64,000 nucleotides of DNA from the IMG/VR virus record IMGVR_UViG_3300017991_005548, positions 124,001 to 188,000 of that record; one strand, given 5' to 3'. Each line of letters opens with the position of its first letter. Within the stretch, counting starts at the first letter, position 1. The position numbers and the translations under genes were made by a program. Positions 9,601 through 17,500 of this stretch are shown one piece after another. The notes under the pieces were generated by a model, which saw nothing but the letters and a program-made list of their open reading frames with translations, ran no database searches and was not told the DNA's origin. This DNA comes from a virus.

Positions 9601-11587
9601 AGATGTAAGTTGTTCTACTTGGGTTATTCAGGTCTAGGTTAATCGTTGCGAATGTCCCAAGTCCTGCTGTAATAGTGGATACATCAACATCAGAACCCCC
9701 GAAGGTGAACATATCAAACTTTATGTCAGACGGATAGTAGGTTTTAAATCTATTTACTAAGCACTCAACGATGTTTTGTCGGTTGTTGTATCTGTCCATC
9801 ATCCCCATACTTCCAGAACTATCTACAACAAATGAGAGTATTGCATCAGAGTACTCAATTTCACCATCAACAATGTCATCTTCAATGGTTATCGGGTCTG
9901 TGGCAGGAGGTGTTGTTATAGTACTGTTTCCTGGATCGAAAGGGTCAAAGTTACCAACAACTCTTAAAGCAAAAACGGAATTGTAAAGGTCTTCCCAAGT
10001 AGTCTCATCTTTACTTGTCCATGCAAAAGTGTCTGAATCAGCATTTTTCTCATCATATGCCCATAATACAAAATTATCTTCATCTCCATTGTGGCGCAAT
10101 GTGATGGAAAGATATCCATTACTAGGAGTTGTTTCATCCATTAAATCGAAATCGAACGCATACCAATCGTCTTTAACAATTGTTGAGGCATGAAGTGAGG
10201 CCAAATGGAGTTCGCTTTTAGGAGTCCCATCATCATAACAGTCAGATATGGACATCCTTATCCAATAATTTGATGTTCCTCTTGCCCTGTACAAGAATAC
10301 ATAAACCTTACCAATACTGTATTCCGAATCATAGACTTTGAATGTTTGTGCAAGTCTATTTCTTATGTTTGGGTTGGCCGCAGAAGACAAACCTAATAGC
10401 AATGGTTTTGTTTGGTTCCAAAAGAGACCCGAACTAGAAGAGCTTGAGGAAACATTTGCTTCACTTTCACTACTGGTACTGGAAGAATCAATACTTGAAC
10501 TACTAGAGGTTGAATTACTTGTTGGACTGGATGAAGAAGAGTTTGACTGTGAACTTTCCGATTGAGAACTATGCCCAAGGCTTGAAGAAGATGAGCTTGA
10601 ATCAAGAGAACTTGAACTAGAAGAGCTACTTGTTGTAACTGTGCTGGATGAGTAACCACCCGAATCAGAAGAGCTTGAATCAAGAGAACTTGAACTACTG
10701 CTAGAACTTGAGCTAAATTGGTTACAAGATAGGGCTAAGGTATTCGGAAATGGCAATAGGGTTCCATCCCAGTCAACTGTACCAGATAATCCACTATTGT
10801 TTTGTTCAATAAGAGTTATTGTTCCTGCGCCAGTCCTTTGACCGACAGCTATTAAGTTGATTAAGCCAACCTCCCTATAAACTCTGACCTGTTGAATTGC
10901 TCCTTGGACAAACAAACCAACATACATATTGCAATTGGTAGTGTTTCCATCTCCCATCCCTGAAAAAGTCCAGTTTGTGAAGTAAGCACAATTGCCCCCT
11001 TCGCAGAATGGACTTGTACAACATTGGGAGCTACTTGAGCTTGGAGATTGAGTCGATTGACTGCTTGTACTTGAAGAATCAATAGAGCTAGACGAACTAG
11101 AGGTGCTTCTGTCGATACAATATATTATGCCTGAATAAGAGAAGTCAAGTGGAGTCCCATCCCAATTTACTTGTCCAGTTATCCCGCTATTATCTCTTTC
11201 TTCAAGATCTATATCTGAGGCTACCAATGAAGTAACTTGCCCCAAAGCTATGATATTAAAATATGTTGGGTCTTGGTATAGTTCAACCTGCTGAGTGTTA
11301 GTTGCTGGGAAGAACACCGTTCTTACATAAATAATTTCATAATCAAGACTTACCCCAATAAGATTCCACCCAGTTAGATGAGCACAAGCAGTTCCTTCGC
11401 ATTCTGGGTATTGACAGTATCCCGAACTACTAGAGCTTGAGGAAGAGTCTATACTCGAAGATGAGCTACTAGAAGTAGAAGAAGAATCTATACTCGAAGA
11501 TGAGCTACTAGAAGTAGAAGAAGAATCTATGCTCGAACTCGAACTTGAACTTTCGCTATATTGAAAACTTGAACTTGAACTTGACAT
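3671..11587 (-). CDS. Giant tail-fibre/tail-tip protein with split von Willebrand A domain
   Basis: This 2638-residue protein is modular. Residues 1-55 are Ser-rich. Two copies of a roughly 105-residue Cys-containing domain (CEGTACAHLTGW, CEGGNCAYFTNW) follow at about 60-160 and 185-290, separated by Ser linkers. A lectin-like beta domain spans about 386-550. A von Willebrand A (vWA) domain begins near 580 with the metal site DSSGSMG (D589) and a strand KFDMFTFGG. Its other half (GASQLHDAV near 2227 and FVIIVTDGDENT near 2265) appears about 1,650 residues later. The insert is beta-rich and holds HTH/HSH pairs near residues 1940-1980. The C-terminal 350 residues look like further beta domains. 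vWA domains usually bind ligands through Mg2+ or Mn2+; the ligand here is unknown. The start directly follows the stop of the next large gene, with a weak ribosome binding site. Confidence 0.8.
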   Translation of the reverse strand: MSSSSSSFQYSESSSSSSSIDSSSTSSSSSSSIDSSSTSSSSSSSIDSSSSSSSSGYCQYPECEGTACAHLTGWNLIGVSLDYEIIYVRTVFFPATNTQQVELYQDPTYFNIIALGQVTSLVASDIDLEERDNSGITGQVNWDGTPLDFSYSGIIYCIDRSTSSSSSSIDSSSTSSQSTQSPSSSSSQCCTSPFCEGGNCAYFTNWTFSGMGDGNTTNCNMYVGLFVQGAIQQVRVYREVGLINLIAVGQRTGAGTITLIEQNNSGLSGTVDWDGTLLPFPNTLALSCNQFSSSSSSSSSSLDSSSSDSGGYSSSTVTTSSSSSSSSLDSSSSSSSLGHSSQSESSQSNSSSSSPTSNSTSSSSSIDSSSTSSESEANVSSSSSSSGLFWNQTKPLLLGLSSAANPNIRNRLAQTFKVYDSEYSIGKVYVFLYRARGTSNYWIRMSISDCYDDGTPKSELHLASLHASTIVKDDWYAFDFDLMDETTPSNGYLSITLRHNGDEDNFVLWAYDEKNADSDTFAWTSKDETTWEDLYNSVFALRVVGNFDPFDPGNSTITTPPATDPITIEDDIVDGEIEYSDAILSFVVDSSGSMGMMDRYNNRQNIVECLVNRFKTYYPSDIKFDMFTFGGSDVDVSTITAGLGTFATINLDLNNPSRTTYIFDVSGSQADVDAVYENNGAEFTVQHKLKSDQISLITYGNTSPIDSGTLNLVSGTGDATIDFSSVTAVSVEDPMIAYGFKTLENNHTYNIGDFKVDFNVISDVNLTNWQLFYPGSESPSITLGNNAPNNEESIDIVASTNLISRKLLTNAGITQSNITSILYVGDTTVTVEDASDFEVGDVIDILQGDAANIGHTITEIDSNTITFDPGVRLAVTNNSLAGSIVQDSSYNKITNINGSTANILVRDTKVSRDVVFYLQNSDGYYLEWDFEAFSEWVSYNIFFFGQTALLPMSFFEKDGTPFPDGTEVNLLVDKEPDIFAKDKIESAFVTYPSFAGQKRIYVQSTEGYFRESIIDILDKSGNIQTTKIDEIGTDPNLGPYIDIVDPLLFDVSAELGTTIRLNESSDEKLTPTDNILATEILSVDVTPIVNDKDVDPSLLKPYDIDRVPPSTPYEDLNLAEKFTQRQTLDMPTVDGNVCARVLPIVEDILETVKDKEEDLSRLLRYSPETDIVAQLEQNDGDQETATELPTAEETDATEEDVDYVIETPIYTSNGLATSSMQSFATEYEEKTFEGLNIPGIENPLFFSKDYEIFAYADFMGETGRTLARLYLDPFEVSFISPIVIDSTYVESDRVQYYLAAPKDEDSLDCFPRYEKRYVRGYHASDGSTITLNYIVADEFVLANDQFINITLYTNRVIDLDATASNVVYKDSSYPTTQQFANIRPLENVAVDENGEPVETPKTAIDQWREIVQNNPFEEVLESVNETDSAPSASSGTGLRSTNANDIINQYIELVGGSVQQDTEEESGLFYQDPAEWTYAKQFEQYQFSLEIVNGKASITIPTSDIVSLLFIEASVSFGDRDQHEQILADMFFIANPVTITSVNPGVLVPAENEVYEIGTGVEYLDASEVVEDNVQVNFSFRSAKQFNVEPSSSVTDNGWAGGVFIGPIEPVEPREAGAAAAELCPPIVDVNVDIEVFHPSGYVRKVRRIVSLTGQNFGDEDDSFIFYAKDALTPIYADGESNPNAKIVVDLQDDFNPTDIFVGEDGVKRLRGLGQPNDLPRTLTTFNSNPRRSTWQTDRLELTAIPKNKNIGHQQPLGEREIFREPWLSQVEAYTSYRKEEGGYRRGEIANGRPLPTPGGGIRIPKPLQQYVEPLGIELKYETNFVRDGVTTARIYAELTWKGQPILNQLTINEGTDFESVIEYPLPKVTFESGICEESNASGGQLPQMKDTRNLIDGCLIVGPNQDISLSDYSVQSGLIRSDVYDEDSGGEVVSSHTHVISLDINGNGTTTSTINLFGSIGNHTHTFTSYESDEQLSHSHNVRCVAMTNILPTKNIDTDFVVNGTVRYDPTNSQPYENEPVNPEGNRMMFATLEVPAGTELARRLATKIELGNDLNNGEPIFILDYEDEEEASSQSGVAGPAGSEDTSATFYTATDIEETERGFDIRVYAKFPEYQYVDDIGNVIVVPEEIVTDGSRITVELLPYKPPEDEEGTDPGFLVMGAGVKRDYMHIKARVSATSDGYLSERQFIINVASIQQWYPSIRHRVPELTSDDIYLASAIDSFGFFGASQLHDAVKRAAEQLVQYQTNNEDYKDYKKFVIIVTDGDENTSENSLNQAVQTVNFVDGEGEVQIIPIQLGQPHASDSILLEKYGEEGGSSVFYLDNSTSAQINSICNEIASGNNLQINTTTLTGTIVFENPNIPDTTVIAGVTVPTGAEVTYRIRTSVDGITYSDWTDFIDYSIPYEHDKSIDALQKYIQYEIKLVGNSDFQTPVINGGVEVDYYNPREFVIFFKPISVNLDDDEYISSIHITSEADVPENSTVEYLMTQSESLRPEEYYNIIPDQHTILPTRFNELLQTEDFKTYTAVNGRWNANFTLNVYRLGLDETQGTLIDSSEYAANNIEGTITFLAPQDPSTTIFMDLFFASSFRVATRVTNFTDEVAVIHHIGVMYNISKRIPRSSDGTIINVPISKRLPE
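11446..11531 (-). repeat. 39-bp tandem DNA repeat encoding a Ser linker
   Basis: Two near-identical 39-bp units plus a partial one sit at the 5' end of the giant vWA gene. They encode the 13-residue period SIDSSSTSSSSSS. Near-identity at DNA level, rather than only at protein level, suggests recent duplication. Confidence 0.8.
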
Positions 11588-11589
11588 CT

Positions 11590-14500
11590 TTAATTAACTT
11601 CTGGCTGAATCAGAGGTAAAATCTCTGAACTTCCTTTCTTTGTAGAGAAGATTTCTCCACCTGTTGTACCTGCTACTGTTTGTCCTGACGCAGATTCAAC
11701 TCTTACTATACCATTGACTTCTAAGTTGCCTTCAACGAAGTCATTTAGGTCAGCTATATTCTCCCAGGTATTCCCATCATCCTCACTATTATAAATGAAA
11801 CTGCTTGAACCCACGACCAGAATATTATTTTGGTCTTTTTTCATATCGGAAACGACATCGATTAATGCAGTGTTTCTGTGAGTATGTTGAGAAGGCAACC
11901 CTCTAATCAGATAATCTTCCACCTGGATTGTTTCAACTTGATTGTTGCGTACCATGTGCTCATGTGTATTCGAAAATTCGTCTCTCAAAACCTTTACCTG
12001 AACAGTATTCGCAACAAAATAAGCGTTACTTGCAACGATCTCTAGTTTTATGGTTGTCGAGTCGATTACTGATTTGATAAAATTGGTTTCTGATTTATTC
12101 GCAGAAGATATGATAGTAATCTTATCTCCATTAACCATATTAGTTGTATCCTCAACCTTAATCGTTGAGTCTCCCAACTCAATATCTTCTGTGACAACAT
12201 GTGTACTTGTTACAAAGTCATCATAATATATATTCTTTGTATAGCCATAATTAGTGGCGTTGATTTCCCAACTCCAAGTCTCAGAAATTTTGATATTGTT
12301 GTATTCGGTGAAGTCCCAATTAGTATTGTTGAGTAACTTAACGGTCATTGTTGTCGCTGTATGCTGAACTACCTCACTAAAATATTCAACTCCAATTTCC
12401 AATGGGTTCCAGAATCGAATTCTTGCATCTTTGAAAAGAGTTCCATCTTTTTGAACCAATGCATTGTTAAACAAGCTTGTATCAGAGACTTCAAACTTAA
12501 CAGTGGCATTTAGAACCTGTTCAAAAGAAGCTATCGATCCACTAACAAATCCACCAACCAAATCCAAATCATGATAATGGGATGAATCCGTAGAAGTAAT
12601 TTTGTTATTGAAAGAAGATAATGGTTGGTAAATCGGACCAGTTAATCTAAATACATCGTCAGACCCTATAATCAACCCCACAGGAGTTGTTATTATTTCA
12701 GTATTAATTAAGCTAGAGAAGTCATTTAGTATGATCTTATTCCTAGAATTCTGATAAACTGTCATGCCTTCTATCAACGCGGCATCACTATCACCATTGG
12801 TAACTTGGAAATCAAAATCAACCAAGAAATTATCAACAACATTTTGGGTAAAAACTACGTCAAGGTTAACTTTTCCACTACTGTCAATCCCTACGAATGA
12901 TTGCCCAGGTATGATATCTTCATTAGTAGAATCTGGAGTCTCAGCATTGTAGGGGGTGATAGTTCCGTCAATGATTATCTGATTTGACGTATTAGAAACA
13001 ACTGTGTACTCTTTGCCAAGATTTCCATTTTGATCAGTTGATACGTAAATTTTTCCGTTAGCCAATTGATTGTTTTGCGTGAGGAAGTCAAAATCAACAT
13101 CAAGAACTGACCTATCTCCAACAAATTTTATTCTCTTGCCAACATACGTTAACCAAATAGCTACGAATTCAGTTTCCAGTTCTACAGTTATTTCTCCACC
13201 AATTGTCCTAGAAGAGTTTTCCGCGATAGTGTACCCAGCTACAATAGGCAAGTCTACAACATAAAGTGTTCTTCCTTTGTATTGATTTGCTGAAATAGTA
13301 TCTGACGCTTCAATTGACAGAACTACCGCATTATTAACAGGGTTGACAGAAATCGATTTTATTAAGCCAGATACATCGATATTAGTTACCTGTCCTGGGA
13401 ATCCAACAGACCAAATCTGACCATCATAAGGGAACTCACCTGTTGTAGTTTGACTATCTTCGTAAACTCCGATATCTGTACCAAATAATATATTTCCATT
13501 GTCAGCTTCTACCATATCGTTTACAACAACTGGGTAAACTTCAAATGCCAAATTACCACTCTGGCTTTGGATAGTTTCATTAGCCTCTCTGCCAAGAACT
13601 ACAATAGATGAATCAAATCCTGAGTTGAAAATCACCCTACCACTGAAGATAGGAGTGTCGTTCCCTTCGGCAAAAATGGAGATGTTGCGTTTGTCCAATT
13701 CTCCGTCTGCATATCTAAAGTCATTTGGATATGTATAGGATACTGACATAATGGTATGTCCAAAGGTTGAAACTTTGGATGACTGAATTGTTCCCCTAAC
13801 TTCTTCAAACTTCCTATACGTACTCCATACCTTACCCAAGTCGGAACTTCTAAGAATATAGTGAATCACATTACTCAGGTCCGTTCCTGCGGCACTAGCG
13901 AGAATCCCACCAGTTGATATCGGCAAAAAGTTTACGATGTTTACGTTTTCAACTGTAGCATCAAACAATCCAGAGGTCCATACAAAATCACCAAGGTATG
14001 GGGTGTAAGCAATTTTATTCTTCCCTCCAACTAGCAAAGTATTGGTCAGGTCAACGTTACCAAGGTTTTCCTCTCCATCAAACTGTTGCCACCAAGACCC
14101 CATAGTTAATCTAACACTTGCGATTGTTTCTGGATCTTCTTCAAAAGGAGGAGAAACCTGGATAGAGTTTGGAGTAGCTTTTACAATAACATAACTTGTG
14201 TTATTTTTAGGGTTCGATGGATCACTTATAGTTTCTATCTTAACTGCTCTATTTGGTACTAACTCTGAGTAAATTCCCCCAGCCGCTTTGATAATACCAA
14301 CTGTTGGATCTCCCTCAATATTTTTAAATGAAGCTTCATGAGGTGGAATAACAACAAAACTATCTTCAGGCCATCTTAAGGACATAGAGAGTGCAGGGAA
14401 TCTGACGGCTTCCTGATCTTGAAGCGTCCATGTGATCATATCCTGAGTCAAATAAACCCCGTTATCAGTTGCAACTAACAGATTCTCATCCCCAAAGACA

Positions 14501-17500
14501 CTCATATCATAAACAGGTCTTTTCAACCCCCAAACATAGAACCAGTTCGCGTTTACATTGTCGTTTCTTCGCGCCCAGAAAACTCCGATATCAGTTCCAA
14601 CAATAATATTACCAGAGAATGTACCTGTTCCAATAAGGATCTTGTTGATTGACGTTGCTCCCTTAGCTTCAAATGGGCTTTGGAAGTTAACTAAACTGTA
14701 TGCTTCGCTATTCTCAATGTCTATGTAATTCCCATAATAGTTTTCATCCGCAGGATTTTCAGAATAATGGAAGTCATAGAAAAGGCTCTGAATCATCTCA
14801 GAATCGATTTCGGGGTAGACATACCTTACAGCTTGAGTCAACTGTAAAAGGTTGCTCAGATAGGCGTTATTTAGCTCATATGGCCTTTGATCGCTTTCAT
14901 ACGACAGCCGATCTTCTATTTCTTCATGAGTGTTGGTGCCAATGTTGGTTAAGAAACTATCATATATGTTCAATCGGATAGCCGAACTTGCATCTAAATT
15001 AGGCAATTTATAAACAGTGGCAGGAGTATCTATTTTTATTGTTGATCTCGGAGAGAATGAAATTATGTTATCTGAAACAGATGTGATTGTTCTATAAAGA
15101 TAAGATGTCTCAACTTCTCTCTCTTCAACCGATCTTTGAGCTTCAGCTTCTGCGGCTTGTTCCGCACTTGCGCCACTTTCTCCTCCAGCCACAACAGTTT
15201 CTGTTGGTGGAGGAAGCTCATCTTTCCGAATCGAAATGCGATCTCCAGCCTGAAACTGACTTGCGTCCTCAACTTCAATGAAATTATCATAAACAGATAA
15301 ACCGTTGGTCAAACTTGATGTTCCACTGAAGTCTACCAATCCTAATGTCGGATCAACTGTGAAACTCCATCCTCTAGATGCTCTATTATCGATATCTGTT
15401 TTGGTTGAGTAAATAAGTTTACTGTTAATATAGATATCATATGGCACATCTGTTGGCCATCCTCCACTCTCGGCATACCACTTATCGAAATTAACGAGAG
15501 TTGTAATAGTTTGATCAGTTACAGTAATCTCTTTTAAATAGAATGTTTTGCTTCTATTCCCATAAGCGTAATCGAAATATACATTTTCTCCGTTAAGAGT
15601 TAGTGATGGCAGTGGAGATCCAGAAAAACTAAACTTACTTGTAAACGATGAAGAATATTCATAGACTTCATTAACTGAGCCAACAAAGAATGATTCTAAA
15701 TCATATGACACTTGGAAAGAATATGCAACAATATCACTAATTTTATTCCACCCCCCAGAGTATCTATAAATGCCGTCTGGTTTAGAAAGATACATAATAC
15801 CATCATATGCAAAGAACTTGCCATTCTCACCTTCTTCTGGAAGATTGCAAATAAAATTCCATGTCTCTCCACTATCTTTTGATCTATAAACCTTTGTATT
15901 TGATACGGCATAGAGAGTTATGACTAAGCTATGGGTATGGCCATTGGCACTTTGAACAGTCCAATCGGTTACGTCATGAGTATGCCCATCTTCCAATTCA
16001 AGAGTTCCATTCCCATTAATGTTAACATCAAGAGTATGAGTGTGACCAAGCTTAGTTGTAACTTTCATAGACTTAAAATCTTGTTCAATCTGGTTGTAGT
16101 TACCTTCGAGTTTCTCAACCCAGGTCTTTCCTTGGTCTTCTGTTTTGAAAATTCCATCAGAGGCACAATATACGTTATTACTTGTGAAAACCAGTATGTC
16201 ATTAATGTTGGGAGATTCTCCTGGCCTTGTTGTATTAGAAAGTATTGTACTTCTATTGTGAGATCTGAGAACCAGAACTCCATTATTTGAAGCAACCCAA
16301 ACACTTCCTTCTTCATCTTGTTCTGCATTTTTGAACACCCCTACATTTGATGGAGTATTTGGGGCTTCCCAACTAAGATAGAAGTTATCTTGTAAGTTGA
16401 CATTTGTTGCAACGATATCTTTTCCCACAGTCAAGATTTTATCTGTTGTAACACCATTTCTTGTAATTTCTTGAACCTCGATTGATATCGCTGGGATACC
16501 ATCAAGATATCTCTCGACCTTGGCGACTGTTTTAACTGAGCCTGGATTCTCAGCAATCCTTTCTTGAACTTCTTCACTTTCTGGATCTAACAACTCATTT
16601 GTCTCTACGTCTCTAAGTTGAACCGCTATTAATGTCTCGTCATCTCCAACTTCATCAAAATCTTTAAGGTCAGTTATTTTGTAGTTTGGAACTGGAATAT
16701 ATGAAAGTTTTTGAATCATTGTTTGATCGGCATCACTATTTGATTCAGATTTCCCTACAATAAGATATGAATCTCCAGTTTCTGTAAGAGTTTCTTCCGC
16801 TAAAGCAATTTGCAGTGTGTAGATATCACTTGTAATCTTCAACGGAGTGCCAGTTTCTATCTCATAATTTTGCTTTGCTTTTTCGAACATTTCTAATAGA
16901 TCTGTTCCTGTCTCATAAAAAGGCAGATCGTTAATAACAAAAACAAACGCATCATCATTTGGGATCATGATTAAATCATCGGATGTTCCAACATATAGAT
17001 TACCGAATCGATCTTCAAACATAGAGTATGCAACTTTAACATCTCCAATAACTGATTGAATGATTTCATGAGTGTGAGAAGAATCCGTTTCAGTAGTTTC
17101 GTTTATGTCATTCTGCCAATCAAGCAATCCCTGACTCTCTGCATCCTCAACAACCCCATCTTGTACTGAGTGCAAATGGGCAACCAAATACGTTTCGTCA
17201 TCCTGCCCTACAGCATAGTATACAGGCTCGTCGTTGATGTATGTTTGTTCAGTAAGACCTGTATTCTCTTCATTTACCAATAAATTATGGTAATGGTCTA
17301 ATGTATTTTCTGTTACTGATGGTGTTACCAAGAAATTTATACCATCATTACTGATTACGGGATAGTTAAATGGTGAGAATGGTTCGTCTGTTCTTCCAAC
17401 ATGAGACAAGAATGGGATCTGAGAAATCTCAAATACTCCAGATGCGATTTTCTGAGCATTGACAAAAAAGATATTCTCATTCCTGATAACTCCTGTTACC

